Positions 52,433 through 62,415 are shown, counted from the first letter of the stretch. The stretch is DNA of 64,000 nt from Eikenella halliae (GCF_001648475.1 NZ_LXSQ01000019.1:1-64000); one strand, 5' to 3'. The notes: generated by a model not told the origin, from the sequence alone. Numbers and translations are program-made.

Positions 52433-52969
52433 TTATACCTCCAAACCAGGATCAATTGAATACAGCATCGCGGTAACCAGCTGTTTCACATCGTTTTCGT
52501 TACGTGCATCGATTTCAAACACCGGCACGTTCATGCCGTATTGCAACAGGTATTTCTGATACACCTCGATACCGGGCGTGGCTTTCAAATCCATCTTGGT
52601 TACGCCCACTACCACAGGTGCGGTTTTGAGCAAATCACTAAACGAATCCAAGAAGAATTTCAGGTCTTTCAAAGGATTGGAACGGGTATTATCCAGCAGC
52701 AACACCAAACCCATACTGCCTTGGCTCAAAATGTCCCACATGAAATCGAAACGTTCCTGCCCTGGCGTGCCGTACAAATGCACCTTGGTATTCTCATCCA
52801 AGTGAATCACACCGTAGTCCATGGCCACGGTGGTGTGGCTTTTCATGGAGGTAGTCATATCAGATGCACGGGCATCGGTCTTAATCGGCGGGTCGTCCGA
52901 CAGTGCAGCAATAGCGGTAGTTTTCCCCACGCCGACCGGGCCTGTAAAAATAATCTTATTCTCTGCCAT
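52433..52969 (-). CDS. Small Ras-like GTPase (MglA/CvnD type)
   Basis: This 178-residue GTPase has P-loop FTGPVGVGKTTAIAAL (about residues 8-23), switch-region Thr (TTSMKSHTTVAMDYG) and Walker B HLYGTPGQERFDFMWDIL, with VGVTKMDL (TKxD) as the guanine specificity box. It resembles the small GTPases of conservons (CvnD) and MglA, which pair with Roadblock proteins. It lies between the receiver-like and Roadblock-like genes. Confidence 0.85.
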   Translation of the reverse strand: MAENKIIFTGPVGVGKTTAIAALSDDPPIKTDARASDMTTSMKSHTTVAMDYGVIHLDENTKVHLYGTPGQERFDFMWDILSQGSMGLVLLLDNTRSNPLKDLKFFLDSFSDLLKTAPVVVGVTKMDLKATPGIEVYQKYLLQYGMNVPVFEIDARNENDVKQLVTAMLYSIDPGLEV

Positions 52970-52980
52970 GTTATATTCCT

Positions 52981-54108
52981 TTATCGGCCAATAATTTTAT
53001 TCATCAAACGTTGCAGCAGTCCGCGCTGTTTCGGTACTTCTTCGTCGCCATCATCTTCATGCGTTCTGGCATGAACTCTCTCCGGACGCTGTATAGTTTG
53101 CGTTTGGGCGGCAGCCCTAGCTTGTCCTGATCCAACAGCCTGAGGCTCAGCCTGCCCGGCCGATTCCACAATCAGATGATCAGTAACATAGACTGCCGTA
53201 AGATAATCAGCCAAGTCTTTGTTATCGATAATCATCAGTTTGTGAAGGATAGTCAGGCTACCTGAAGCCTTGGTCAAAAAGGCAGATAGGCGCATTGATT
53301 CGGCAAGCGGTGCCAAACGGGTCAGGTTCGGCCAGTTTCGAACTTTAAATACGGTATTTTTGTTGATGACTTTGGGGAAACGGCCATTACCTGTCCAAAT
53401 AGCCAGCTGCCACAGACAAGCAGCGATGGATAATTTGGCCTTAGCCTTCAAATGCTCCTCGGTGATCACTCGTGTCTGCAAATCAACGAATTTTTGCTCA
53501 CACAAAGATTGGAGCGTTTCAGAATCAGTTGCCAGCAGTACTTTCTGAATAGAAGGAAATACCAACAGCACAGGTTTACCATTGTGCATTACAGCCACAT
53601 CGTTATCCTGCTTGGCTGCTTTGCGCACTTCACCTAACAAGCCGCTATCTTCATCAAAATTCTCGATGGTAATGCTTGCAGAATGGGATTGTGCGGCAGC
53701 CGGCACAGCTTCTTGTGCTAGCTGTCTGGAAGTATGTGCCCCAGAGCTGCCGCTACTGCTGGCTACCCAAATACCATTGCCCTGTTGCAAGTTCTTTAAG
53801 TTCAAAAACAGAGTATCGAACTTGATTGGCTTGGCCAAATAAGGAGCGGTTACCGGAGGCGGAGAGCTGGAGAAATACACCACTTTCGCATCGGGAAACT
53901 GGTTTTTTGCATCTTTCCAAATCTCTATATCGGTATCGGCATCGGCCAATACCATATCCGGCTGAATACCCTGCTCCATCGTAACCAGTTCATAATTGGT
54001 AATGCCGTGCATTTTGAATGCCATGCGGAACATCGCATATTGGCGCTCATCCATGCCCAACAGCATAATGTGAACCGTCTTCACTTGGGGGATTGCGTTA
54101 TTAGTCAT
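52981..54108 (-). CDS. Receiver-like protein with C-terminal regulatory region
   Basis: This 375-residue protein begins with a fold like a receiver domain: MLLGMDERQYAMFRMAFKMHGITNYELVTM, DMVLADADTDIEI, VVYFSSSPPPVTAPYLAKPIKFDTLF, up to about residue 110. It has Asp-Ala-Asp and Lys-Pro in the right places, but phosphorylation is unproven. A Ser/Gln linker follows. The C-terminal part (about 215-320) has a winged-helix-like pattern. It precedes the GTPase by 11 bases, in a tight operon. Confidence 0.55.
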   Translation of the reverse strand: MTNNAIPQVKTVHIMLLGMDERQYAMFRMAFKMHGITNYELVTMEQGIQPDMVLADADTDIEIWKDAKNQFPDAKVVYFSSSPPPVTAPYLAKPIKFDTLFLNLKNLQQGNGIWVASSSGSSGAHTSRQLAQEAVPAAAQSHSASITIENFDEDSGLLGEVRKAAKQDNDVAVMHNGKPVLLVFPSIQKVLLATDSETLQSLCEQKFVDLQTRVITEEHLKAKAKLSIAACLWQLAIWTGNGRFPKVINKNTVFKVRNWPNLTRLAPLAESMRLSAFLTKASGSLTILHKLMIIDNKDLADYLTAVYVTDHLIVESAGQAEPQAVGSGQARAAAQTQTIQRPERVHARTHEDDGDEEVPKQRGLLQRLMNKIIGR

Positions 54109-54111
54109 TTA

Positions 54112-55620
54112 TTATGTCCGAACAGAACCGTAGTTGATTTTTTGTAGCAACTGGCTCATTGCCAATACTACCTCCTCTGGCGGATGCTGGATATTGGCAC
54201 GTATTTTATGCAATACCTGCTCCAAGCGCTCCCATTCTTCCGCACGTTCGCAAATATCGAACAGCGTGATATACAGCTGTGATTCGCCGGGATACTCCAA
54301 AATAGATTCCTCCAGCAAATTCATTGCCTCATCCAACTGACCGTACATCAACAAAGATTCGACATCACGCAACACTTTTTCTGCCGGCGTCTGTTTTACG
54401 CTGACATCATCAGTACGGGTTCTAATAAGGGGTTTGCGGTGCGCTTTTTGGGTACTGGTGCCTCGATCCAAGAAACCGTTGGCAATCCCGATTTCGCGCA
54501 ATTGAGCCTCATTCGGATTAGCTTCCAACTGAGTAAAGATGGGGTGTTCGCCCAAATTGAGACCCCAGCCTAGCATTCTTTCTTTCACTTGGCGGCCATA
54601 CGAGCCCAAGGTGTAATAAAGCTGCCAAAGATGCTGGGCAAAGCGGTCGATATTTTGATTTTTATAGTCCAGGCTCAGCGCATCAATAATCAACGCTGCC
54701 GGTTTATTGGCTTGGCGGATGGCCTTATTGGCATAGCTGACTGCCGCATCGTAGGCCAATCTGTCCTTCATCAATCGATAGCCGGATTCGGGTTCCATAA
54801 AACCCATAAGTGCCGCCTTTTCCTCATCGTGCACAAGGATGGCACCGGCGTATTTAGAATTGGTAACCAACTCTTTTCGGGATTTGGTGGGAGACGAATC
54901 CACCACTTTCTGCTCGCTCTCGGCTTCTGCAACTGCACGGCGGCTTTTCTGCTTGGTCTGTTTGGCCTGAGTCGGCGTATCCAATCCGCCGCGCTCGCCA
55001 ATTTCGGCAGAAGTCTGCTGTACACCCCAGCCCAACAGTTCTTCGGCCAGCACGCGCAGGTTGAGGTTGTTTTTATCAACCGCCAAGCCTTGCTTGATGT
55101 AGTCCTCGGTTTGGGCTTTGGTGAGCAGGTTGCCGAACTGGCGCAAGGTTTCGGCTAATTCATCCGGCTTTTTAGCATCTAGCCACAGCTGCACCAACTC
55201 ATTAACCAAAGTGCTGCGCATACCGTCGCTCACGGCTGCCGAGCCGGAAGTGAGATATTGAGACAGCGATTCGGCTGCTTTTTCATGGTAGCCGAATTGC
55301 TTATAGACTTTATATTCCGTGAGCGCATCAACTTCTTGCGCCACATTGGCGGCTGCTTCTTCAGCCTCCACATCAGGCACAGCCTCCCAACCCCAGTCTT
55401 CACTCACCTCAACCTCTTCAGGCTCAGACGACGAAGCAACTGCAGCTGGACGATCGGCCACCGAAGCCGCCTTCTTACCGGCCGATCTCGCGGCGGCACG
55501 CTTACCTCTGCCTTTTTTCTCTTCATCAACAGCGGCTTTCGCCTGCTGTTTTTGGCGGCGTTGCACGAAAATCAAGCCGGCCAAAACTACTAATAGCGGA
55601 ACCAGAATCGTCAGATCCAT
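54112..55620 (-). CDS. FimV-like membrane protein with TPR-like C-terminus
   Basis: This 502-residue protein has one N-terminal membrane helix (MDLTILVPLLVVLAGLIFVQRR), then a Lys/Ala/Glu-rich cytoplasmic linker. VDALTEYKVYKQFGYHEKAAESLSQYL (about residues 100-126) and VESLLMYGQLDEAMNLLEESILEYPGESQLYITLFDICERAEEW (near the C-terminus) resemble FimV/TPR helices. FimV organises the pole and twitching motility in Pseudomonas; the similarity is partial. First gene of the operon, with ATG 55620 preceded by AGGGAGGGTGGGATAA. Confidence 0.6.
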   Translation of the reverse strand: MDLTILVPLLVVLAGLIFVQRRQKQQAKAAVDEEKKGRGKRAAARSAGKKAASVADRPAAVASSSEPEEVEVSEDWGWEAVPDVEAEEAAANVAQEVDALTEYKVYKQFGYHEKAAESLSQYLTSGSAAVSDGMRSTLVNELVQLWLDAKKPDELAETLRQFGNLLTKAQTEDYIKQGLAVDKNNLNLRVLAEELLGWGVQQTSAEIGERGGLDTPTQAKQTKQKSRRAVAEAESEQKVVDSSPTKSRKELVTNSKYAGAILVHDEEKAALMGFMEPESGYRLMKDRLAYDAAVSYANKAIRQANKPAALIIDALSLDYKNQNIDRFAQHLWQLYYTLGSYGRQVKERMLGWGLNLGEHPIFTQLEANPNEAQLREIGIANGFLDRGTSTQKAHRKPLIRTRTDDVSVKQTPAEKVLRDVESLLMYGQLDEAMNLLEESILEYPGESQLYITLFDICERAEEWERLEQVLHKIRANIQHPPEEVVLAMSQLLQKINYGSVRT

Positions 55621-55713
55621 TTATCCCACCCTCCCTAAACATAATTGAATGAAAACATTCATCCTACTTCTCTTAACATCTTTCCAAACACAAATGTCGG
55701 AAATTTAGCCTAA

Positions 55714-55743
55714 AGTATATATTAATTTACACGTTCTATTCAA
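55714..55743 (-). promoter_or_regulatory. Promoter of the FimV-like / GTPase operon
   Basis: On the minus strand, TTGAAT (55738-55743) and TATACT (55714-55719) are 18 bases apart. A short TGAATG-AAAA-CATTCA hairpin (about 55645-55660) lies in the leader. The region from 55621 to 55842 holds no gene. Confidence 0.5.
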
Positions 55744-55842
55744 ACGGATTCGCCAAACTCTCCGCCAAAAGGAAAGAGATTACACACTAACGGCATATCT
55801 TTACACCCCGTCAGCGGGTAATAATGAATAGTATAGGCGATT

Positions 55843-57162
55843 TCACGGCAACACCCCGTTAGGCAACAGCAGCCAAACATAGCCTGTCTGCTTCATACGG
55901 CCGGCCACCCTGCCCGCCTCATCGCCATAACCCCAGAAAAAGTCTACCCGCACCGCGCCGTTGATGGCGCTGCCGGTATCTTGCGCCATAATCAGGCGGT
56001 TGAGCGCATGTCCGGTTTCAGGATGTGCGGTGGCCAGAAACAGCGGCGCGCCCAAAGTGATGAAGCGTTTATCCACCGCGCCGGAATAGCCGCCGCTCAG
56101 CGGCACACCCAATGAACCAATCGGCCCGTCGTTGCCGTCCGGCAGTTGGCGGAAAAACACATAACTGGGATTTTTCCCCAACACTTCGGCCAGTTTGTCC
56201 GGATGTGCACGCAGCCAATCGCGGATTTTCGGCATACTGGTTTGCGCCAGCGGCAGATAGCCTTTATCAGCCATATAACGACCGATGGAGGCATAGGGAT
56301 GGTCATTTTTATCGGCGAATCCCAGGCGGATATAGCGGCCGTCCGGCGTACGGATTCGGCCGGAACCTTGGATATGCAGGAAAAACAATTCAACCGGATC
56401 ATCGGCATAAGCCAACACCGGCGCACTGCCGTTTACCGCGCCGGCATTGATTTGCGCACGGGTGTAATACGGCACGAAGCGGCTACCTGAAACCCTTCCT
56501 TTCAAAGACCGGCTCTTCTCCCGCCCCGGGAAATCGGCCAGATTGGCTGTGTATTCGCCATTAGCGGCAATTTGGCCGCTGTTGCGGCCGGTGAGGCGGA
56601 TACGCACCATTCCCGATTGCGACGCACCGGCCAGCGGCACCGTAACCAAATCAGCGGGCACGCCATAAATCGGGAATCGCGCCTGCGCCGTTTGCCGCGC
56701 ACTGCCGTGCAACACCGGCTCGTAGTAGCCGGTTATCATGCCGCCCAACTGCCCGTTGTGGCTTACTTCCCACGGCGTGAAATATTGCTCGAAAAACTGC
56801 TTAGCCGCCGCAGGCTGACTGCCCACCCTGTCGGCCTGGGCACACACATTCTGCCATTGCGGCTTGTTCTTCAAAGCAGTGCAGCTTTTGCGAAACGCAT
56901 TCAGGCTGGCCGCAAAATCCTGCTGCGGCCACTGCGGCAATGCCGCAAACGACACCGCCTTATACCCAGCCAGGCTACCTGAAACCCGGTGCTGATAGCC
57001 TTCCGCATAACGCTGGCCGGGCGGCAAAGCCGGCATAGCGCCGACACCGCCGCCGGAAGGCTTGGGCCGGCTATGAAAAAAACAGCCGCCCAGCAATAAT
57101 GCCGACAGCAGCAGCCAGCCGCTACGAGAAGAAAGAAATTTGCCTGCCATTTCCGTTTTCAT
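55843..57162 (-). CDS. mltA: Membrane-bound lytic murein transglycosylase A
   Basis: This 439-residue lipoprotein cleaves peptidoglycan with formation of 1,6-anhydro-muramic ends. A signal peptide ends in lipobox LLGGC. The MltA domain includes GGMITGYYEPVLHGS (about residues 139-153) and the C-terminal 3D domain GHALNRLIMAQDTGSAINGAVRVDFFWGYGDEAG. An internal DUS encodes GRVSGSRF. ATG at 57162 or 57150 cannot be told apart. Confidence 0.93.
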   Translation of the reverse strand: MKTEMAGKFLSSRSGWLLLSALLLGGCFFHSRPKPSGGGVGAMPALPPGQRYAEGYQHRVSGSLAGYKAVSFAALPQWPQQDFAASLNAFRKSCTALKNKPQWQNVCAQADRVGSQPAAAKQFFEQYFTPWEVSHNGQLGGMITGYYEPVLHGSARQTAQARFPIYGVPADLVTVPLAGASQSGMVRIRLTGRNSGQIAANGEYTANLADFPGREKSRSLKGRVSGSRFVPYYTRAQINAGAVNGSAPVLAYADDPVELFFLHIQGSGRIRTPDGRYIRLGFADKNDHPYASIGRYMADKGYLPLAQTSMPKIRDWLRAHPDKLAEVLGKNPSYVFFRQLPDGNDGPIGSLGVPLSGGYSGAVDKRFITLGAPLFLATAHPETGHALNRLIMAQDTGSAINGAVRVDFFWGYGDEAGRVAGRMKQTGYVWLLLPNGVLP

Positions 57163-57414
57163 TCCATGAAGTTGAATTTATACCACTGAAAGAAATCGAT
57201 AAATAATATATAAACATCACTGCGCGCCCCGTGCCGCTTTAAGTGCATTCCGGCCAAATCCTGCCCGTTTACGGCGGCCGCAGGCGCAAACGGGCAGGAT
57301 TTAACCACCCGCCCAAGCCGTCGGGCAAATCATTTTACAAGCACAAACATTTCGCCCGCCGCCGCATCAGCTACAATACCGCCTTCCGCCTTTCCATTTT
57401 TCAGGTAGCCTTTC

Positions 57415-60006
57415 ATGAGCCGCAAAAGCGCCGTATCCCCCATGATGCAGCAGTATCTCGAGATCAAAGCCCAACACGCCGACAAACTCTTGTTCTACCG
57501 CATGGGCGACTTCTACGAACTCTTCTTCACCGACGCCGAAGAAGCCGCCCGCCTGCTCGACATCACCCTCACCACCCGCGGCCAAATCAACGGCGAACCC
57601 ATCAAAATGGCCGGCGTGCCGCACCATGCGGCCGAGCAATACTTGGCCAAACTGGTCAAACTCGGCCGCAGCGTGGCCATTTGCGAGCAAGTGGGTGAAG
57701 TAGGCGCCAATAAAGGCCCCGTGGCGCGCGAAGTGGTGCGCATCATCACCCCCGGCACGCTCACCGATGCCGCCCTGTTGGAAGACAAAGAAACCAACCG
57801 CATCGCCGCCGTGGCTTGGAACGGCAAGCCCAAGCAGCCGGTCGGCCTCGCCTGGGCCTCCCTGCAAAGCGGCGAATTCAAGGCCAAAATCATCACCCCA
57901 GCCCAACTACCCGACGAACTCGCCCGCCTGCAGGCCGCCGAAGTATTGCTGCCCGACCAAGCCGCCGCCAAACTGAGGCTACCTGAAAACTGCAACCCCA
58001 CCCGCCTGCACGACTGGCAATTCGCCCCCGACAGCGCCCACACCCTGCTCACCGACTACTTCGGCTGCCAAGACCTGCTCGGCTTCGGTCTTCGAGCAGG
58101 CGAACACGACCCCGCCATCGGCGCCGCCGGCGCCCTGCTCAACTACATCCGCCACACCCAATCCCGGCTGCCGCGCCACCTCGACAACCTCAGCCTCGAA
58201 ACCGAACAGCAATACATCGGCATGGATGCCGCCACCCGCCGCAACCTTGAAATCACCGCCACCCTGTCCGGCAAAAAAGAGCCCACCCTCTTCTCCACCC
58301 TCGACCGCTGCGCCGGCAACATGGGCAGCCGCCTGCTCGCCCAATGGCTGCACAACCCCCTGCGCAACCGCGAACACATCCGCGCCCGCCAAGAAGCCGT
58401 ATCCGCCCTGCAAAGCGATTATTCCGCCCTGCAAGGCTACCTGAAAACCATCGCCGATATCGAGCGCATCGCCGCCCGCATCGCCGTCGGCTCCGCCCGC
58501 CCGCGCGACCTCTCCGGCCTGCGCGACAGCTTATTTACCCTCACCCAGCTCAGGCTACCTGAAAGCAGCCTGCTCAACACCCTAGCCGACATCTTCCCGC
58601 AAGGCGCCGGCATTGCCGAGAAGCTGCAACAGGCCATCCTGCCCGAGCCCGCCGTATGGCTGCGCGACGGCGGCGTAATCAACCACGGCTTTTCCGCCGA
58701 GCTCGACGAATTGCGCCGCATCCAAAACCACGGCAGCGACTTCCTGCTCGAACTCGAAGCCCGCGAACGCGAGCGCACCGGCCTTTCCACCCTCAAAGTC
58801 GAATACAACCGCGTACACGGCTTCTACATCGAGCTTTCCAAAATCCAAGCCGCCGAAGCCCCCGCCGACTACCAGCGCCGCCAAACCCTGAAAAACGCCG
58901 AACGCTTCATCACTCCCGAGCTCAAAACCTTCGAAGACAAAGTGCTCAACGCCCAAGAGCGCGCCCTCTCCCTCGAAAAACGCCTCTACGACAGCCTGTT
59001 GCAAGAGCTCCAGCAGCAACTGCCCCTGCTGCAGCGTACCGCCAAGGCCGCCGCCGCGCTGGACGTCCTCTGCTGCTTTGCCCACTTTGCCGCCGAACAC
59101 GATTACCACGCCCCCCGGTTCACCGACTATCCCGGCATCGAAATCGAAAACGGCCGCCATCCCGTGGTTGAAGGCCAAGTGCCGCACTTCACCCCCAACC
59201 ACACCCGCCTCGACCACAAACACCGCCTCATGCTGCTCACCGGCCCCAATATGGGCGGCAAATCCACCTATATGCGCCAAGTTGCCCACATCGTCTTGCT
59301 CGCCCACACCGGCAGCTTCGTACCCGCCGAAGCCGCCCGCATCGGCCAAATCGACCAAATCTTCACCCGCATCGGTGCCTCCGACGACCTCGCCGCCAAC
59401 CGCTCCACCTTCATGGTGGAAATGAGCGAAACCGCCTACATCCTGCGCCACGCCACCGAGCAATCCCTAGTACTCATGGACGAAGTCGGCCGCGGCACCT
59501 CCACCTTCGACGGCCTCGCCCTCGCCCAAGCCGTGGCCGAACATCTAATCCAAAAAAACCAATCCTTCAGCCTGTTTGCCACCCATTATTTCGAGCTCAC
59601 CCGCCTGCCCGAGCAGCACAGCGCCGCCGTCAATATGCACCTCTCCGCCCTGGAAGAAGGGCAAGACATCGTCTTCCTACACCACATCGAGCCCGGCCCA
59701 GCCGAAAAAAGCTACGGCATCGCCGTAGCCAAACTCGCCGGCCTGCCCGCCCCCGCCCTCAAAGCCGCGCAGAAACACCTCGAACAGCTCGAAGCCCAAG
59801 CCGCCCACCGCCCGCAGATGGACATGTTCAACCTGCCCGAAGACGCCGCGCCCGAACACAGCCCTGCCGAACCCGCCCCGCCTGTAGCCCACCCACTGCT
59901 ACAAGAGCTCGCCGCGCTGCACCCCGACGAACTCACCCCGCGCCAAGCCCTCGAGCTGCTGTATCAACTGCAAAAACAGGCTGCCGCCGCGCAAGAGGCT
60001 ACCTGA
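57415..60006 (+). CDS. mutS: DNA mismatch repair protein MutS
   Basis: This 863-residue protein finds mismatches. The mismatch-binding motif FYELF is in MGDFYELFFTDAEE (about residues 30-43). Walker A is LTGPNMGGKSTYMRQ, followed by LVLMDEVGRGTSTFDG. The C-terminal Pro/Ala-rich tail ends AAAQEAT-stop with the stop given by a DUS. Several DUS occur inside the gene (57975, 58433, 58552). A DUS lies directly before the ATG at 57415. Confidence 0.97.
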   Translation: MSRKSAVSPMMQQYLEIKAQHADKLLFYRMGDFYELFFTDAEEAARLLDITLTTRGQINGEPIKMAGVPHHAAEQYLAKLVKLGRSVAICEQVGEVGANKGPVAREVVRIITPGTLTDAALLEDKETNRIAAVAWNGKPKQPVGLAWASLQSGEFKAKIITPAQLPDELARLQAAEVLLPDQAAAKLRLPENCNPTRLHDWQFAPDSAHTLLTDYFGCQDLLGFGLRAGEHDPAIGAAGALLNYIRHTQSRLPRHLDNLSLETEQQYIGMDAATRRNLEITATLSGKKEPTLFSTLDRCAGNMGSRLLAQWLHNPLRNREHIRARQEAVSALQSDYSALQGYLKTIADIERIAARIAVGSARPRDLSGLRDSLFTLTQLRLPESSLLNTLADIFPQGAGIAEKLQQAILPEPAVWLRDGGVINHGFSAELDELRRIQNHGSDFLLELEARERERTGLSTLKVEYNRVHGFYIELSKIQAAEAPADYQRRQTLKNAERFITPELKTFEDKVLNAQERALSLEKRLYDSLLQELQQQLPLLQRTAKAAAALDVLCCFAHFAAEHDYHAPRFTDYPGIEIENGRHPVVEGQVPHFTPNHTRLDHKHRLMLLTGPNMGGKSTYMRQVAHIVLLAHTGSFVPAEAARIGQIDQIFTRIGASDDLAANRSTFMVEMSETAYILRHATEQSLVLMDEVGRGTSTFDGLALAQAVAEHLIQKNQSFSLFATHYFELTRLPEQHSAAVNMHLSALEEGQDIVFLHHIEPGPAEKSYGIAVAKLAGLPAPALKAAQKHLEQLEAQAAHRPQMDMFNLPEDAAPEHSPAEPAPPVAHPLLQELAALHPDELTPRQALELLYQLQKQAAAAQEAT

Positions 60007-60027
60007 AAGCGCAGGTTTCAACGAAAT

Positions 60028-60130
60028 ATAGTGAATTAACAAAAACCAGTACAGCGTTGCCTCGCCTTGCCGTAACGTGTGTACTGTCTGCGGCTCGCCG
60101 CCTTGTCCTGATTTTTGTTAATCCACTATA
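60028..60130. mobile_element. Correia-like element, AACAAAAA arms
   Basis: TATAGTGAATTAACAAAAACC and GATTTTTGTTAATCCACTATA are the arms. The core GTACAGCGTTGCCTCGCCTTGCCG is in the same orientation as the 7451 copy. It accounts for part of the 60007-60399 gap. Confidence 0.85.
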
Positions 60131-60300
60131 AAATGAAAACCATGCCCGAGGCGGCCGGGGCGTTTTGATGAAGCCGAAACCGTCCACTCCATTTTTCAGG
60201 TAACTTTTTTCAGCAATCCCAAACCGCAGAAGGCTACCTGAAAATATCAGCATCGGTTTCAAACAACCTTGCCGAGAGTGCTATCTGGAAACATAATAAT

Positions 60301-60329
60301 TTGTATATTTTCCATAAACCAGCGATAAT
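60301..60329 (+). promoter_or_regulatory. Promoter of the lipoprotein gene at 60400
   Basis: TTGTAT (60301-60306) and GATAAT (60324-60329) are 17 bases apart. The leader before the ATG is about 65 bases. Confidence 0.5.
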
Positions 60330-60399
60330 ACGTTCACTTTCGGAACTACCGAGAAACCCTTTGATTTAATCGTTAATGTTAATTTTAGGAAATCCTTTC

Positions 60400-60870
60400 A
60401 TGAAACAACGTTTATTTGCCCTCGCCCTCATTTCCGTTTTGGCTGCCTGTGGCGGCCAAACCAACAACTCCACTTCCGCCCAATCTACCGCTGCTGACAA
60501 TACACAGCCCGCTGCCGCCAGCAATGTGCAACCTACCGCTGCTACTGCTGCCGGACTCGACCCGATTCTGGCCGAACCTAAAGTGGGCGACCTCTATGCC
60601 GCCAAAGTCAGCGCCTTCTCCAAAGAAGGCTTCGAAGAGCACGGCGTGGCCTACGGCCTGATGAAAGTGGTAGACGTACAGGCTGATAAAATCATCGTTA
60701 TCACCGAAGATGCTGCTTGGCCGGAAGCCGCTGGTGCCCAAAAAGATCTGAACGGTGACCTCTCCGACATTACTTGGGACGAATCTGAACGCATCGAAGT
60801 GAAACGTGCCGATCTGCCCCGAATGGTGGCCGACGGCCGCATCGTGGAAACCCGTCGCATGGACAAATAA
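60400..60870 (+). CDS. Lipoprotein of unknown function
   Basis: ATG 60400 with AGGAAATCC upstream gives 156 residues; the frame to 60376 adds eight codons. The signal peptide ends in lipobox LAAC, followed by a Ser/Thr/Ala/Asn/Gln-rich linker (residues 20-50). The C-terminal domain (GDLYAAKVSAFSKEGFEEHGVAYGLMKVVDVQADKIIVITEDAAW) is compact. No named family. Confidence 0.65.
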   Translation: MKQRLFALALISVLAACGGQTNNSTSAQSTAADNTQPAAASNVQPTAATAAGLDPILAEPKVGDLYAAKVSAFSKEGFEEHGVAYGLMKVVDVQADKIIVITEDAAWPEAAGAQKDLNGDLSDITWDESERIEVKRADLPRMVADGRIVETRRMDK

Positions 60871-60889
60871 TCTGCGTTGCATATTATTC

Positions 60890-60922
60890 AAAGGCTACCT
60901 GAGAAACTTTCAGGTAGCCTTT
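60890..60922. terminator. Inverted DUS pair, terminator-like
   Basis: AAAGGCTACCTGAGAAA (60890-60906, one variant base) faces TTTCAGGTAGCCTTT (60908-60922). Confidence 0.6.
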
Positions 60923-61124
60923 TCCATTGCCCAATATCCCATTTATTACAGCCGAGTTAATCCACTTTCGACACAAGCCAGTGCACTACATGCAATATGC
61001 GCAATGCGGCATAGCGAAGCCAAGTTGCACGAGAGTGAATATAATTCGCGGTAGCTATATAATCCTTATCACCTCCCGCCACACATCAGCGGCGGCCTCA
61101 TTCCAACAAGCAAAAGGCATTCCC

Positions 61125-62282
61125 ATGACTTCCCATCTCAGCAAAATCACCTGCATCGCCGACCTCCAGCGCATCGCCCGGCGCAAAGTGCCCAAAATGT
61201 TCTACGAATACGCCGACACCGGCTCGTGGACCGAATCCACCTACCGCGCCAACGAAGCCGATTTCCAATCCATCCTGTTCCGCCAGCGCGTACTGGTGGA
61301 CATGGAAAACCGCAGCCTCGAGAGCAAAATGATCGGGCAAACCGTGAAAATGCCGCTCGCCCTCGCCCCCGTCGGCCTCACCGGCATGCAGCATGCCGAC
61401 GGCGAAATCCTCGCCGCCCGCGCCGCCGCCAAATTCGGCGTACCCTATATCCTCTCCACCATGAGCATCTGCTCCATCGAAGACGTGGCCGCCAACAGCC
61501 CCGATCCCTTCTGGTTTCAGCTTTATGTGATGCGCGACCGCGAATTCATGCGCGACCTCATCCGCCGCGCCAAAGCCGCCCAATGCTCCGCCCTCGTGCT
61601 CACCGCCGATTTGCAGGTGCTCGGCCAGCGCCACAAAGACATCAAAAACGGCCTATCCACCCCGCCCAAGCCCACCCTGATGAACCTGCTCAACCTCGCC
61701 ACCAAGCCCGAATGGGGTTTGGGCATGCTCAACACCCGGCGGCGCGGCTTCGGCAACATCGAAGGCCACGTCAAAGGCGTGAGCGACATGAGTTCCCTCT
61801 CCGCTTGGACGGCCGAGCAGTTCGACCCCAGCCTGAGCTGGGATGACGTGGCCCGCATCAAAGACGAATGGGGCGGCAAACTCATCATCAAAGGCATCAT
61901 GGAGCCGGAAGACGCCGAAGCCGCTGTGAAAAGCGGCGCGGACGCCATCGTGGTATCCAACCACGGCGGCCGCCAGCTCGACGGCGCCCCCTCCTCCATC
62001 CGCGCCCTGCCCCGCATCGTTTCCGCCGTCGGAAACGATATCGAAGTATGGATGGACGGCGGCATCCGCAGCGGGCAAGACATCCTGCGCGCCTGGGCAT
62101 TGGGCGCGCGCGGCGTGCTCATCGGCCGCGCCTACATCTACGGGCTGGGCGCCTACGGCGAAGCAGGCGTCACCCGCGCGCTGGAAATCCTCTACAACGA
62201 AATGGACATCACCATGGCCTTCACCGGCCACCGCAATATCCAAACCGTTACCCGCGATATTTTGGTGGAAGGCACATACTAA
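61125..62282 (+). CDS. lldD: L-lactate dehydrogenase (FMN-dependent, LldD type)
   Basis: ATG 61125 (MTSHLSKITCI) gives 385 residues; the longer frame from 60927 is not family-like. This membrane-associated FMN enzyme oxidises L-lactate and feeds electrons to the respiratory chain. LALAPVGLTGMQH, the catalytic His in DAIVVSNHGGRQLDGAPSS, and WMDGGIRSGQDILRAWALGARGVLIGRAYIYG are typical of alpha-hydroxy-acid oxidases. Confidence 0.93.
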   Translation: MTSHLSKITCIADLQRIARRKVPKMFYEYADTGSWTESTYRANEADFQSILFRQRVLVDMENRSLESKMIGQTVKMPLALAPVGLTGMQHADGEILAARAAAKFGVPYILSTMSICSIEDVAANSPDPFWFQLYVMRDREFMRDLIRRAKAAQCSALVLTADLQVLGQRHKDIKNGLSTPPKPTLMNLLNLATKPEWGLGMLNTRRRGFGNIEGHVKGVSDMSSLSAWTAEQFDPSLSWDDVARIKDEWGGKLIIKGIMEPEDAEAAVKSGADAIVVSNHGGRQLDGAPSSIRALPRIVSAVGNDIEVWMDGGIRSGQDILRAWALGARGVLIGRAYIYGLGAYGEAGVTRALEILYNEMDITMAFTGHRNIQTVTRDILVEGTY

Positions 62283-62307
62283 CGCCCCTTGCCCCGTACT
62301 ATAATTC

Positions 62308-62383
62308 AGGCTACCTGAAAAACAGCGCGGCAGCCGCCCGGCCTTTTCAACTTCCGTTGAAACCCCCGTTTTCAGGTAGCCTT
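62308..62383. terminator. Spaced DUS pair after lldD
   Basis: AGGCTACCTGAAAAA (62308-62322) faces TTTTCAGGTAGCC (62369-62381). It precedes the tandem secreted family. Confidence 0.45.
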
Positions 62384-62415
62384 TCTTAATCCACCCTTTG
62401 TATAGGAAAACCCAA

